64,000 nucleotides of DNA from CAWAQA01 sp963784065 (GTDB lineage Bacteria; Acidobacteriota; Vicinamibacteria; Vicinamibacterales; UBA2999), in NCBI GenBank assembly GCA_963784065.1, contig CAWAQA010000001.1:1-64000 (forward strand), read 5' to 3'. Of the stretch, positions 30,641 through 43,897 are shown piece after piece. The position numbers and the translations under genes are program-made. The first letter of the stretch is position 1; every line of letters starts with the position of its first letter. The notes beneath the pieces were generated by a model. It saw only the letters and a program-made list of their open reading frames with translations. It did not search any database and had not been told where the DNA came from.

Positions 30641-32700
30641 CTATCGTCCGAACGGCGTCAACGCCCAGACGAGCTTCAGGTCGAAGCGGCGGGCTCGTAG
30701 GGATCCGAGGAGTAGACGCCGAACGCGTCGATCGCTGTGGGCGAGCGCTGCGCCGGTAGCTCAGGCGGTAGTAGCCGCCGTCGTAGTCGACCCAGCGGGC
30801 GGCGAGCGACTGCGCGCCGCTGATCTGCCAGGTGCCCGAGACGCACGTGCTGGCGCGCACCTGATCGTAGGTGGCGCGCTCAAAGCTGTAGGCGACCGAC
30901 AAGTGCGAGCTCGGCGCCAGCCAGAGGTTCGGCGAGAGGCTGTCGTAGCTCTGCACGCCGGCGACTCCCCACGAGGTACTGCGCGCCGTAGCCGAACTGG
31001 CCCGGTAGGGCTCTGGTAGACGGCCGACGGCCAGATACGAGCGGTCGTCGTTGAGGACTTCGGCCAGGCGCCCGGCGTAGGCGCCGCGCGGCCGGTAGAG
31101 GCCAATGGTCACGCCGGCGTTCAGCTGGATGTTGGCGGCGGTCTGGGCGCCGGCGTAGACGACGGCGGCCTCGCGCTGCCTCAGACCGCTCGTCGGTGTC
31201 GCGAACGTGATAGGAGACGACCGTCGGTCCAGCGCGCCACGCCTGTCGCCGGCAAAGGCGCGATTGTAGCCGCCGTAGCCGCCGCGGCCGCTGGTGCCGA
31301 CCACGTCGTCCGGCATGAAACCGTCGGCGGCGAAGTAGTCGGGGTCGGTGCGGTCCGCCCAGCCGCCCGAGTACCAGTGCGCGCGCCGGTAGCGCGATCT
31401 CGCCCCGCCGCCGCATCCCGTCGCCCGGACGGGCGGCCGCTGCTGCGTGCGACGTTGCCGTCCACGCGGATGTGCCGCCCGACGCGGCCGCCGGCCTGCA
31501 CCTGCACGGCGGTGTTCTCGAGCGTCTCTTGCTTGGTGCCGGCGACCGTCGCGCTCATGTTGAACGCCGGGCCCATCTCGCGCACGACGCGGCCGACGTA
31601 GTCGGCGCGTCCGGTGCTCGGTCATCGGTCGTCGCCAGCACGCCGACCTGGTAGTCGTCGACGCGGCCGAACGTCTTGACGCCGACGTCGAAGTCCTCGA
31701 TGCGGCCGCTGTGGAAGAGCTCGCTGATCGCCGAAGAACGTGCGGCCTTCCTGGAAGAACGGCCGGCGGTCGGCTGACGAACTTCTCGGTGTAGCTGAAC
31801 CCGATCCCGGCCACCTCGGCGTCGACGCCGCTGAAGTCGGGGCTGGGCCGAGACCATCGACGGTCAGGCCGCGGCGCCACTGGTAGCGCACGTCGGCGCC
31901 GGTGACGTTCTCGCCCGGTCGCGTCGCGGCTGACCGCCGCGGGTTGCTCGACAGGTACTGCATGACAGCGCCAGGCTGCGCGGCGCGGTCGGTCTGCGGC
32001 AGGCGCAGGCCGGTGAGGTGGCCGGCCTCCTCCGGCAGCCGCTGCGGCGTGAGGTCGGCCCATTACTCCACTCGCGGGTCCGGTTCTGGTAGCGGCTGAA
32101 ATTGATGCCGAAGGTGTCGGTGTCGGGGTCGAACTCCAGCATGGCGAGCGGAATCGCGATCTCCGCGGTCCATCCGAGCGGCGTCCGCTGCGCCGCGGCT
32201 TGCCACTCGCCCTTCCATCCTGCGCGCGCGGCCGCCGGCCATCGCGTCGGACTGCGTGCCCGCGCGCCGTGACGGTGAAGCGCGAGAGCGAGCGGTGGTT
32301 GTGGGACGGGTCGAGCTCGACTGTAATGCGGTCGTCGAGGCCGGGCGCGGCGTCGCGCGTGATCTGTGCCGCCCGGATGAGGTCGGGCCGGGCGTCGAGG
32401 CACGTAATCGCGAAATAGAGCGTCGTGATCGTCGTAGAGCACGACGACCCGCGTCTGGTCCGTGGGCGGCTGCTGCCACTCCGACACCCAGAACCCATCG
32501 GCCGTGGCCCCGAGCGACCACGCCGGATCGCTCAGCGCGCCGTCGATCACGGGGGCGGCGGCGACACGATGCGCCACGAGCGCGCGCAGATGACCCGCGG
32601 GCGGCGGGATCCTTGTTTCGGCCCGTGCGGTTCCACACCACACGGTTCCCACCAGCGCGAGAGCGAGGCCACGCCTGCCACCAACGTCGAAACGCAACAT
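30641..32700 (-). CDS. CBM9-like domain / DUF5916 outer-membrane-type protein (heavily frameshifted)
   Basis: The start MLRFDVGGRRGLALALVGTV at 32700 is a signal peptide. The CBM9-like domain follows: APVIDGALSDPAWSLGATAD, VVVLYDDHDALFRDY, and LYFAITCLDARPDLIRAAQI with DDRITVELDPSHNHRSLSRF. Then DUF5916 segments: WTAEIAIPLAMLEFDPDTD, GINFSRYQNRTREWSNGPD, DRRPFFQEGRTFFG. The end after several shifts is RFDLKLVWALTPFGR at 30641. About 680 residues are expected. Such proteins are predicted barrels that bind carbohydrate; the function is unproven. It lies 170 bases downstream of the glycan operon. Confidence 0.7.
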
Positions 32701-32870
32701 CGGGTCCTGAACGCTTGATTGTGGAAGCTGTGGGGACGAGAGCCGATGATAGCCTGCTCCGGCGCGTTCCGCCTCCACAAAATGGGTCGAAACGCTCCTG
32801 CCTACGTGTATCGGCTTCAATCGTTGTGAAAATTAGGGGGTATCTGGCATCCGTCGATCCGGACACGAGA

Positions 32871-34100
32871 TCACGGTCTGCTCGAGCAAGGCCTCCGCCC
32901 GACCGGTGGAAACGGGATGCCGAGCGCCAGCGCCAGGATGCCACGATCAGGCGACCGGGACCGAGGACGCGGGTCAGCACCCGGCGCGCGTCGAGATGCT
33001 CCTCGGCGATCCGGCGCGCGGCCAGGCAGTGGCGCCGGTAGTCGCGCTCGATCGCCTCCAGCGCCGCGGCGGCGTCGTCGAGCGTGCGGAACGCGAACAG
33101 GCCCTCCCCGCACGGCAGGTCCTCGGAGAAGCCGGTGTCCTGCACGACCACCGGCTTGCCCGCAGGCCAGATAGGCGGCGGTGCGATCGCTGAACCAGCC
33201 GCTCCGCGCCTTCACCTCGAGGTTCACGGCGACGCTGAACTCGCCCCGCGACTGCGCGATGTAGTCGCGGTAGGTCCACGGCGTGGCGGTGACGGCGGCG
33301 GCATCGGCGATGCGCCAGCCGGCGGCGCGGATCGCGTCGTACGGCGCGGTGCCGCCGAGCGCGATCTCCAGGCACGACCGCCACGCGTGACGGCAGCGTC
33401 GGCGATGCGCCAGAACTCCACGTCCTTCTGTCCCGTACTCCACGCCGTCGTAGACGATCGGCTTGCGCGGCGCCCAGCCATCACGGTGGTGAAGCACTCG
33501 GCCTCGGGCGTGAACCGCACCGGCAGCAGGTCGAGCGCCACCGGCGGCCGCAGCGGCTGCCAGTCGAGGCCGTGCGTCGGGATCGGGCAGTCCGGCCTGC
33601 CCGATGCGCGTGCCGTAGGTGTAGTGCTCGTGGAAGTCGATCGGCGAGGCGTAGGCCAGGCTGTGCGCGCACGCCCGGCGACATCGCGAACTGCGTGAAG
33701 CCCGGGTCGGTGTCGATGAAGATCCGCCGGCGGCATTCGGCGAACTCGTCGAGCCACGTGACCGTCCAGAGCCCGAGCAGACGTCGGCGGCCCGGCAGAG
33801 CGCCACCATCTCGCTCCTGCGACAGGCCGTGATACAGGCCCGTGCGCGTCGACGAAACACCAACGCGCGCAGCCCGAGCCGCTCGGCGTGCGCCGTCAGC
33901 TCGTCGAGGCCGTAGGACGATCGTCGCTCAGCGTCTTGGTCAGCGGATTCCAGCAGGCGTCGGGCCAGCCGTGATGCTCGACGAAGACGACGTCGTAGCC
34001 GAGACCGCGCAGGCCGGCCAGCCAGTGCAGGATCGACAGGACGTGGCCGCCGACGGGATTGCCCACCAGGTAGCCGGCGACGATCGCCACGGCGCGCCAT
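32871..34100 (-). CDS. Glycosyltransferase, GT-B-like, paralogue A (frameshifted)
   Basis: ATG at 34100; after removing one extra C the start is MARVAIVAGYLVGNPVGGHV then LSILHWLAGLRGLGYDVVFV, a GT-B N-terminal pattern. The C-terminal half has PWTYRDYIAQSRGEFSVAVN, ARSGWFSDRTAAYLA, VVQDTGFSEDLPCGEGLFAF and DDAAAALEAIERDYRRHCLA, close to the CgeB/Glyco_trans_1_2 type (SRGEF, GWFSDR, DTGFSxxLP). It is a paralogue of the next gene, in the same order. Many indels; the exact stop (32871 or a little upstream) is uncertain. It is the last gene of the glycan operon. Confidence 0.65.
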   Translation of the reverse strand: MARRGDRRRLPGGQSRRRPRPVDPALAGRPARSRLRRRLRRASRLARRLLESADQDAERRSSYGLDELTAHAERLGLRALVFRRRARACITACRRSEMVALCRAADVCSGSGRSRGSTSSPNAAGGSSSTPTRASRSSRCRRACAHSLAYASPIDFHEHYTYGTRIGQAGLPDPDARPRLAAAAAAGGARPAAGAVHARGRVLHHRDGWAPRKPIVYDGVEYGTEGRGVLAHRRRCRHAWRSCLEIALGGTAPYDAIRAAGWRIADAAAVTATPWTYRDYIAQSRGEFSVAVNLEVKARSGWFSDRTAAYLACGQAGGRAGHRLLRGPAVRGGPVRVPHARRRRRGAGGDRARLPAPLPGRAPDRRGASRRAPGADPRPRSRSPDRGILALALGIPFPPVGRRPCSSRP

Positions 34101-34107
34101 CGAACGG

Positions 34108-35302
34108 TCAGAGCCCGGCGCGCTCCATCAGGCTGCCGACCACCTTCTCCGCCGCGAAGTACTCCGCCGCGATCTCCCGCGCCGCGCGGCAGTTGCCCGT
34201 CGTAGTCGCTCTCGATCGCGTCCACCGCGGCCAGGACGTCGTCCATCGTCGTGAAGCGCGAACAGGCCGCTGGCCCGTCGGCAGGAACTTGCTGAAGCCC
34301 GTCTCCTGCGTGATCACCGGCCGGCCGGCGGCCAGGTAGCAGGCGCTGCGGTCGCTGAACCAGCCGGTGCGCGGCCGGACGTACTGGTCGCGGGCCACGG
34401 TGAACTCGCCGCGCGAGCGCTGGATGTAGTCGCGGTAGCCGGTCGACGCTCGCCGACGAGATCCGACCGAGTCGGCGCTGCCGCCAGCCGTGCTCGCGTC
34501 GAGCCGCTGCCGGACGTCGTCGTCGACGCCGGCCGCCAGCTCGAACGGCACCGGCCGGCGCCGCGGCAGGTCGAGGAACTTCTCGAACTCGCGGTCCTTC
34601 GTCCAGTAGTAGCGTGTCGCCGCTGGTAGGTCGAGGTCCTTGCCCTTGTTGTGCCAGGTCGTGATCGTCGTGTACGGCGCGCCGGCGGCGGTGCGGCGTT
34701 GCCGCCAGAGGTCGAGGACGACCGGCTGGCGCGTCGGCAGCCAGCGGAAGCGCTCGACCGGCACGTCGCAGTCCGGCTGCGCCGAGGTTCTCGCCGAAGC
34801 TGAAGTGCGTGTCGTGCGCGTCGAGGGCGGCGATCGTCGCCGGCGTCGCCGTTGGCCACCTTCACCTGCGAGGCGAACGGGTCGGACTCGACGTAGATGC
34901 GGCGCGCGGCAGGCCAGGTGCTCCTCGCGGATCTCCTGCGCCCCGGTGACGTTCAGGAAGGCGTCGGCCTCGCGGTAGAGCCGCAGGATCTGCGTCCTCG
35001 GTCATGCCGTAGCAGCGGCCGTCCGGGTAGTGCCCGCGGAAGGCCCAGCGGTCGGCGAAGCCGTGCGCCTCGAGGACCGGCGCGACGGCTGCGATGTTGC
35101 CGGCTGGCGTCGGGCGACAGGTCGTTGAGCCGCGGGTCGTAGACCCAGCGGCCGGAGTCCTCGACGTAGTACGGGTCGTAGCCGAGCCGGCGCAGCGCCG
35201 ATCAGGTAGTGCAGGAACTGGTAGGTGACGCCCGGCCAGCGGGTACCAGAACAGGATCCCGAAGACGATGATCTTGCCCGCGCGAAGGCCGCTCAGCGCC
35301 CA
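34108..35302 (-). CDS. Glycosyltransferase, GT-B-like, paralogue B (frameshifted)
   Basis: Start MGAERP then KIIVFGILFWYPLAG and, after shifts, LGYDPYYVEDSGRWVYDPRL and FRGHYPDGRCYGMTED. The middle has DTHFSFGENL, VPVERFRWLPTRQPVVLDLW and FEKFLDLPRRRPVPFELAAG. The C-terminal half has GYRDYIQRSRGEFTVARDQY, TGWFSDRSACYLAAGRPVIT and QETGFSKFLPTG, aligned with paralogue A. It ends MERAGL at 34108, 7 bases before paralogue A. Its start overlaps the acyltransferase stop by about 10 bases. It presumably adds a sugar to a surface glycan; donor and acceptor are unknown. Confidence 0.65.
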
Positions 35303-35909
35303 TGCGCGATCTCCTCCGTCGGTCGAGCCGGCGGATGACGCGCGCCGGGTTGCCGGCGACGACGGTGAACGGCGCGCACGTCGGCGGCGACCACCGAGCG
35401 CGCGCCGACGACCGCGCCCTCGCCGATCGTCACGCCCGGCAGGACGCAGGCGTCGAACCCGATCCAGACGTTGCGGCCGATCGCGGACCGGCCGCGCCGG
35501 CACCGCCGCCGTCGAGGCGCCGCGGCCGCGCCCGCGGAACGCGGCGCTCCAGCGTCGCGCCGCGCGTCCGGATCGAGCGGCACGCGGTAGGTGTCCATCA
35601 GCACCACGTTCCAGGAGATCAGCGCGTAGTCGCCGATCTCGACCTCGGCGTCGCAGATGATCCGCGCGCCGTGGACCAGCGCGTAGTCGCCCAGCGTGAC
35701 CCGCCCGCGGCGCCGACGTCGAACATCGTGCCCAGGTAGGTCGAGGCGCCGCGGCCGATCGTCACGCCGACCGGCCGCTCGCTGCGGAACAGGTAGGAAG
35801 CTGAAGGTCGTCTCGACGTAGGCCGTCTCGTCGACGGTCGACGTTCGCCGGGATCGTCCCCGGGATACCAGTCCCACGGCAGCGTGCGGTCGGCCGCCAT
35901 TCCGGTCAT
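35293..35909 (-). CDS. Hexapeptide-repeat acyltransferase, WbbJ/LbH type (frameshifted)
   Basis: ATG at 35909 overlaps the stop of the upstream acyltransferase (ATGA). The left-handed beta-helix hexapeptides are visible: VTLGDYALVHGARIICDAEV, EIGDYALISWNVVLMDTYRV and IGRNVWIGFDACVLPGVTIG, then EGAVVGARSVVAADV. The NVWIG block is typical of O-acetyltransferases of the WbbJ/maltose-acetyltransferase group. About 205 residues. It probably O-acetylates the glycan built by the neighbouring glycosyltransferases. Confidence 0.75.
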
Positions 35910-36482
35910 ACCGTGCCGATCACCTCGGCCGGGTTGCCGCTGACGCGCGAGCGCGGCGGGCACGTCGCGGGTCACCAGCGCGCCGGGCTCGATGAAGGCG
36001 CCGGCGCCGATCCGCACGCCCTTCAGGATCGTCGCGTTCGGCCCGATCCAGACGTCGTCCTCGATGACGACCGGCCGCCGGACGACGGCCGGCCGCGGCC
36101 GGCCCTTGCCGAGCGGCGAGCAGGCGACGGCGTCGGCGATGCGCTCGCGCCGGGGCGATCGGGTGGAAGTCGGTGTCGGCGATCGTGGCGTTCCAGCCGA
36201 TCACGACGTAGTTGCCGATGCGCAGCTCCAGCTCGCAGAGCAGCACCGCGTTGGTGAAGTAGCAGTAGTCGCCGATCTCGACGCCGCCCGTCCTCGCCCA
36301 GGGCGAAGTGGACGCCGTCCATCGTGCAGTGGTCGCCGATGACCAGCGCCGGCGTCGCGGCGGCTGCGGAAGCGCTTGAAGGCGAGGTCGCCCGAGATGA
36401 CGGTGCCCGCACCGGCGCGGACGTTCGCCGGCAGCGCGCCGTGGCTCCAGGCGGCCGGGCGCCAGCGCCAGCCGTCGCGCAT
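35906..36482 (-). CDS. Second hexapeptide-repeat acyltransferase (frameshifted)
   Basis: Begins MRDGWRWRPAAWSHGALPAN at 36482, 2 bases after the ABC gene stop, then VRAGAGTVISGDLAFKRF. Joined frames give HCTMDGVHFALGEDG, VEIGDYCYFTNAVLLCELEL, RIGNYVVIGWNATIADTDFH and IGAGAFIEPGALVTRDVPAA with the end GNPAEVIGTV. The hexapeptide pattern and the GNPAxVI ending are those of CysE/WbbJ-like acetyltransferases. About 190 residues. It is a paralogue of the acyltransferase encoded next. Confidence 0.75.
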
Positions 36483-36484
36483 CG

Positions 36485-38357
36485 TCACTCCGTTGCGGCA
36501 TCGGACCGTCGGCTCCGGCGCGGACTGCATCGCGTGGAAGCGGGCGTAGACGCCGCCCGCGCCGCAGCAGCTCGGCGTGCGTGCCCGGCTCGACGATCTC
36601 CCCGTGCTCGAGCACGACGATGCGGTCGGCGTGGCGGATGGTCGACAGCCGGTGGGCGATGATGAGCGTGGTCGCGCCCTGCATCAGCCGGCCCAGCGCC
36701 TCGAGCAGCGACGCCTCGGTCTCCGCGTCGAGGGCGCTGGTCGGCTCGTCGAGGATCAGGATCGGCGCGTCCTTCAGCAAGGCGCGGGCGATCGACAGCC
36801 GCTGCCGCTCGCCGCCGGAGAGCGTCGCGCCGCGCTCGCCCGACCACCGTGTCGTAGCCCTGCGGCAGCCGCGCGATGAACTCGTGGGCGTTGGCCGCCC
36901 GCGCCGCCGCCTCGATCTCCGCGCCGCGACAGCGCTCGGGCCGGCCGTAGGCGATGTTCTCGGCGATCGACAGCGGGAACAGGAACGGCTCCTGGAGCAC
37001 CACCGCCACCTGCGACCGCAGGCTCTTCAGCTCGCACGTCGCGGAGGTCGATGCCGTCGACGGTGACGCGGCCGCTCCACGGGTCGAAGAAGCGCGGCAC
37101 CAGGCTGACCAGCGTGCTCTTGCCGGCGCCGGTCGGGCCGACGATGGCGACCGTCTCGCCCGGGCCGCACCTCGAGGCTGACGTCGTGCAGGACCGGCCG
37201 CCCCGGCTCGTAGCCGAACGTCACGTGCTCGATGCGGACGTGGCCCGCGCGGCCGTCGAGCGGCCGGGCGCCGGGCCGGTCGTCGACCTCGCGCCGGGTC
37301 TCCAGCACCTCCAGCACGCGCCGGGCGCTGCCGGCCGCGCCCTGGATGGTGGACGGCGTGTACATCAGCGCCTCGAGCGGGCCGTAGAGCGCGGCCAGGT
37401 AGGCGAGGAAGACGAGGATGTCGCCGACGCGTCAGCCGGCCGTCGAGCACGCTCTGCGCCCCGAGCCAGAGGATCGCCGCCGTCCCGCACGCCGTTCCCA
37501 GCCCCATCAGGACCTTGAACTTCAGGCCGACGACCGCGGAGGCGACGGCGGCGTCCACCGCGGCGTCGGTGGTGCGCGGCAAACGCGCGGTCGCCCGCCT
37601 GCTCCTGGCCGAACGCCTGCACGACCGGGATCGCCGACAGCGTCCGCTCGACCACTTCGTAGATGCGCGCCCTCCGCCTCCTGCTGCTCGTAGCTGCGCT
37701 CGAGCATCGGCGTCATGTAGCGGCCGCAGGACGAGCACCAGCCACGGCACCACCGCGAGCGACAGGAGCGTGAGGCGCGGCTCCATCCGCCACATGACCA
37801 CGAACATCGCGACGAGGCTGACGAGCGACGGTCAGCAACGGCAGCAGCGCGTCCTTGACGATCACCGAGACGCAGCCGCAGTCGGTCGTCACCCGGCGGA
37901 TGGAGTCGCCGACCGACTGCCGGCTGTGGAAGCGCAGCGAGAGGCGCTGCAGGTGGCCGAACAGGTCGGTCGCCAGGTCGTAGACCATCCGCTGGCCGAA
38001 GCCGATGTTCGCGTAGGACGTGGCCACGCCGAGCGCCCAGCCGAGGAGGAACAGCACAACCGTGGCGGCGACGCTCCAGGCGACCAGCCCTTCCCGGGTT
38101 CCGCTGCCCGGCAGCACGGCGGCGAGGGCGGCGAGCGTCGGCGAGAGCGGCTGGGCGCCGAGGACGTGGTCCACCAGCACCTTCATCGGCCACGGCTTGA
38201 GCACATCGAGGCCGATCTTCACCACCATCGTCGCCAGCACCGCCAGCAGGCCGCGCCAGCGGCGGAGCGCGTACCGCGTCAGCCACGTGAGCAGGCGCAC
38301 GGCGCTCGGGTCGATCGCCGGCGCCGGCTGTGCGACAACCGCGCTCTCCGCGCCCAC
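36485..38357 (-). CDS. ABC exporter half-transporter 1 (frameshifted)
   Basis: N-terminal membrane domain: LLTWLTRYALRRWRGLLAVL, VLKPWPMKVLVDHVLGAQPL, VVLFLLGWALGVATSYANIG and RMVYDLATDLFGHLQRLSLR. C-terminal ATPase with VRIEHVTFGYEPGRPVLHDV, signature SGGERQRLSIARALLKDAPI (reconstructed), Walker B ILILDEPTSALDAETEASLL and H-loop IIAHRLSTIRHADRIVVLEH. It fits MsbA-like exporters. Start is probably the GTG at 38357 (TAACGTG after the upstream ABC stop). Frames change at least eight times. It should pair with the next gene as a heterodimer exporting a glycolipid. Confidence 0.75.
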
Positions 38358-38358
38358 G

Positions 38359-40180
<1,822 letters not shown>

Positions 40181-40191
<11 letters not shown>

Positions 40192-42879
40192 GCCGTGTGT
40201 CGGGTGCGACGCCGGCCAGCGAGTCCGGCCCCTCGAGCAGCCCCACGAGCGGGGAGCGGAGCGCACCGGCGGCGGCGACAATCGCGCCGCGACCTCGCTC
40301 GCCGGGCTCCCGAGCGGGATGGCGCCGGCATCGAGCAGGACCTTCGTCATCACCCTGTCAGCGAGCGCCACCGTCGCCGCCGCATGCCAGAACGCCCGCG
40401 CCGCCATCACCGCCAGAAGTGGCGCCAACGCGGCGCCGAGCCATCGGCCTGACGGCGCGCCCACCAGCGAGACGACAAGGATCACCATCGCCGCGACCGA
40501 CGCGGCCAGGAACGGAGTGACGCGCAGGCGCCGGGCGAGACGGACGAGCACCCTGCCGCGCTCGTGCTCCTCGACGAGGAGTTGCACTTCCAACCGCGCC
40601 CACCGGCCGATGTGCAGGCTGACGTCCCGGGCGCGATGCCACCCCTCGTCTATCTCCAGTGCCGTCGCGATACGCGTGCTGCGAATGCGCTCGACGATCA
40701 GCGTCAGCAGGCTCTCGCGTGCCAGCCACTCCTCGGACCAGAAGCGCAGTGCCTCGCGCCGCGCGGCAAAGAACGAGAGCGCCTCGCCGATCTCATGCCA
40801 CGCCGGCGCGCGCGTGGCCTGGTCGTGCGCCAGCTCGAACTCCGGCGACGTGAGCACGCCGCGCAGGCGGCCCCACCCGCGCGCCAGCGGCTGCAGGAAA
40901 TGCAGCCATGCAATCAGCCCGCGCGTCAGCACGCGGCTCATCGCGGCGGATCGGCCGGGCTGCGGCGGCAGCGCGCGGATATCCGAGGCGAGCGCATAGC
41001 GCAGGCAGCGGGCCATCGTCGCCGCGAGCGCGAGCAGTCCCGCCGCAGCGATCGCCGGGCCAGGCGCGTCGGGAGTCAGGTCCCAGAGCAGCAGCCCGCC
41101 GAGAATGAGCGCCAGAGCGGCGGCCTGCCACGTCAGTGTGTGCGGCGCGAAGAAGAGCGGGAAGGCGTCGGTCCGATACACCGACGGAAACGGCGCCGTG
41201 CCCCAGGGTCCGGCGTTGACACGCGTCCCGAACAGCGAGCGCACGAACGGCAGCGGGCTGTAGACGTGGCCGCGCCACCGGATGCGCGATCCGACGAACT
41301 TGTCCGGATGGTGCGGCTGCAACCACACCTCGCCCTCCCCGTAACCGACCTGCTGGCGCCAGTAGGCGCGAATCGAGGCGCGGTGGTGATGCCAGACGAG
41401 CGCCGCCGGCGCGAACCCGATCTTCCAGCCGCGCGCCTGCAGCCGCCAGCACACGTCCACGTCGTCGCCGGCGCGCAGGTAGATCGGGTTGAAGCCGCCG
41501 ATGGCGAGCAGCGCGTCGCGGCGGAACGCCATATTGCAGCCGGGCACATGTTCCGCGATGCGATCGTCGAAGAGCACGTGCGTGGGTCCGCCGGGCGCGC
41601 GCGCGACGCACTGCGCCACCCACGGATCGTCGGCGGGGACGACGTTCGGTCCGCCCGAGGCGACGACGTCGGACCTCAGGAAAGGCTGCACGAGATAAGT
41701 GAGCCAGTCCGGATCGACGCGCACATCGGCATCGGTGTAAGCCACGATGGTGCCCGTGGCGGCGGACAGACCGATGTTCCGGGCGGCGCTCAATCCATTG
41801 TTGACGGTCGTGATCAGCCGCACATGCGGATGACGAGCGGCGATCGCTTCGGTATCGTCTTTCGATCCGTCGTTGACGACAACGACCTCGTAGTGAGGGT
41901 AAGTCATCCGGCCGAGAGAGGTCAGGCAGTCGTCGAGGGTGTCCGCGGCGTTATACGCGCAGACCACCACCGACACCCTTGGCCACGTGCGTTGCTCGGC
42001 GGGGGAAAACGGAGCGTCCTCGAATACCTGTGCGACCGCGTCCGCTGCCGGCTTCGGGCGACGCTCGTGGTCCACGAGGCCGAACGCCCAGTCGTCCACC
42101 TGCTCCCCGCCGCGCCACCACTCATCGGTCCACGCAAACGCGATGGCGCCGCACGCGCCTTCGGCAAATGCGGCGCGGAGCTGCATCGCCGTCAGGTCAG
42201 CCTGACCGGCACGGCCCTCGCGAATGCTGTCGGCTCCCGCCTCGGCCAGCAGCAGCGGCAGGTTGCCGGCAACGTGCTGCAGTCGCGCCAGGTAGCGGCG
42301 CAGGTTCGCCTCGCTGTGCAGGTAGACGTTGAAGGCGCAGACGTCGAGAAACGGCAGCTCCAGGTATTCGGTCGGCGGGAAGTTCACATACGTGAACAGC
42401 GTCTCCGGCGCAGCAGCCTTGGCCTCATCGTACAGCTCGCGAAGAAAGAGCTCGATTCGCGACTGCCCGTGCCATCGCACCACCGGTGCGGGAATCTCGT
42501 TGCCGAGCGCGACCATCAGGAGCGCTGGATGGTCGCGGAGCTGCCTGAGGGCGGCGGTCACGCCGTGGCGGATACCGCGCCTCGCGCCCTCATCGTCGAG
42601 AAACGCGACGTGCTGCGACCAGGGAATCCCCACCATCATGCGCAGGCCCGCGCGGGCCGCCTCGTCGAGGATGGCGAGACTGGGTGGGGTATAGGTACGG
42701 ACCGTGTTGATGCCGTAGCGGCGCATCAACGCGAAGTCCGCGACGACCTGATTCAAGGGAGGGTACTGGCCGCCGCACGCGTCGGGTGCGAACGTGCCGT
42801 AGGACACTCCTTTTGGAAAGAACTTCTCTCCCTCAACGAACAGGAACTTCCCTGCAGACGCGACGCGATTTGACGCCAT
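40181..42879 (-). CDS. Bifunctional glycoside hydrolase (GH5/GH2-like)-GT2 glycosyltransferase membrane protein
   Basis: About 899 residues, nearly intact. Residues 1-290 form a TIM-barrel glycoside hydrolase: FFPKGVSYGTFAPDACGGQY, RYGINTVRTYTPPSLAILDE, VALGNEIPAPVVRWHGQSRI (probable acid/base Glu near 125) and LLLAEAGADS (probable nucleophile near 211). From about 303 a GT2 domain begins with RVSVVVCAYNAADTLDDCLT, TIVAYTDADVRVDPDW (DxD) and PGCNMAFRRDALLAIGGFNP. Membrane helices follow (ALALILGGLLLWDLTP) and again near the C-terminus. Such GH-GT2 fusions could trim and build a polysaccharide in one protein. It is the first gene of the operon. Only the last 30 residues need a frame correction. 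Confidence 0.8.
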
Positions 42880-43327
42880 ATGTCGCTTTTCGTTTCCGTC
42901 GTCGAGCCGGTCACGAGGGGCTCGCCGCGGTGCAGACAAGCGGGCAGGTCACACCCTGCCCGGTTGCCGAGCTCGGCAGACAGGTTCGGTGCTCGAAACA
43001 TGCCACACGTCAGAAAAACGAAATTTTGTGCATTTGGGCGACTCTTGTGGCCGAGCTCGCCACTTGGCGTCAGGGCGATCGAGTAAAAATTCCATTGCTG
43101 AATCGTCGCTGGGCTCTGCCGTTTTCGAATGGCCCGGGTACGAGTGCGAGAGCTCAACCGTTCCCGCTCGCTCGAGCCGGCGTGGCGGGAATCGCAAGCA
43201 CCGACAGCCGGTCATCCGCCATAGACTGCCGTCGGACCACAAGCTATTCGGCGCACAATGACGGCGGCAGCTGACGACTCAAATCGAGTATGGGTCGCCT
43301 GACCACCGCTTCAAGACAGGAGGGCCC
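42880..43327. other. Divergent intergenic region upstream of the glycan operon
   Basis: 448 bases with no convincing gene. It holds a hairpin at 42941-42962 (8-bp arms CGGGCAGG/CCTGCCCG, 6-nt loop) next to a perfect 12-bp palindrome GCCGAGCTCGGC at 42966-42977, both in the leader of the minus-strand operon. It presumably contains promoters for the GH-GT2 operon and for the DUF3237 gene. Confidence 0.4.
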
Positions 43328-43873
43328 GTGCGTGTCGCAATCGCCTTGCTGGTCGGCCTCGGACTGATCGCGTCCGGTCCGTTCGCTCTCGCGCAAACTT
43401 CCACCGCCGCGGCGGCGACGGCCGCTCCGAGGGCGCAAAGCGGGTCCGAGCAGCCGCGCGCCCCCGCGTTCGAATACCTCGGCACGCTGCGCGCCGAAAC
43501 GGGCGCGCGCACTGTTGTCGAAAACGGCCCGCAGGGAACGCGCACGATCGTGCAGATCGTCGGCGGCCGCTTCGAAGGTCCGCGCGTCAAGGCGGCGGTG
43601 CAGGCGCCGTCCGGCGACTGGATCACGAACCGCGCCGATGGCACCTACCGGCTCGACGTCCGCCTCACGTTGAGAACGGACGATGGGGCACTGATTCTGG
43701 TGAGCTACAACGGCGTCGGTCAGACGACGGACGCCGGCGCCTCGCTGCGGACGGCGCCGCTCTTCGAGACTGGCGATTCGCGCTACGTCTGGCTGACGCG
43801 GCTGCAGGCGGTCGGCGTCGGCGAGCGCGTCGGCACCATGGTCAAGTACAGACATCTACGCGCTGAAATATGA
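43328..43873 (+). CDS. DUF3237 family secreted protein
   Basis: GTG at 43328 follows a strong AGGAGG with good spacing and opens a signal peptide (VRVAIALLVGLGLIASGPFA). The mature part FEYLGTLRAETGARTVVENG, RTIVQIVGGRFEGPRVKAAV and DGTYRLDVRLTLRTDDGALI then FETGDSRYVWLTRLQAVGVG is the DUF3237 pattern (G-x-x-GxxF-GP..G; Y..DVR..). The extreme C-terminus is probably shifted: the other frame reads YDIYALKY, matching the usual family end. About 180 residues. Function unknown; predicted barrel fold. Confidence 0.75.
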   Translation: MRVAIALLVGLGLIASGPFALAQTSTAAAATAAPRAQSGSEQPRAPAFEYLGTLRAETGARTVVENGPQGTRTIVQIVGGRFEGPRVKAAVQAPSGDWITNRADGTYRLDVRLTLRTDDGALILVSYNGVGQTTDAGASLRTAPLFETGDSRYVWLTRLQAVGVGERVGTMVKYRHLRAEI

Positions 43874-43897
43874 CCGATCGCCTCTCCGCTGCTCGCG

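Noticed and set aside
34100..35000. Regular 60-base spacing of the indels
   Set aside because: A few breaks are 59-63 bases apart, but 34500-34770 has none and another gap is about 90 bases, so no true periodicity is supported.
40564..42873. Plus-strand open frame opposite the GH-GT2 gene
   Set aside because: No recognisable motif; minus strand is clearly coding.
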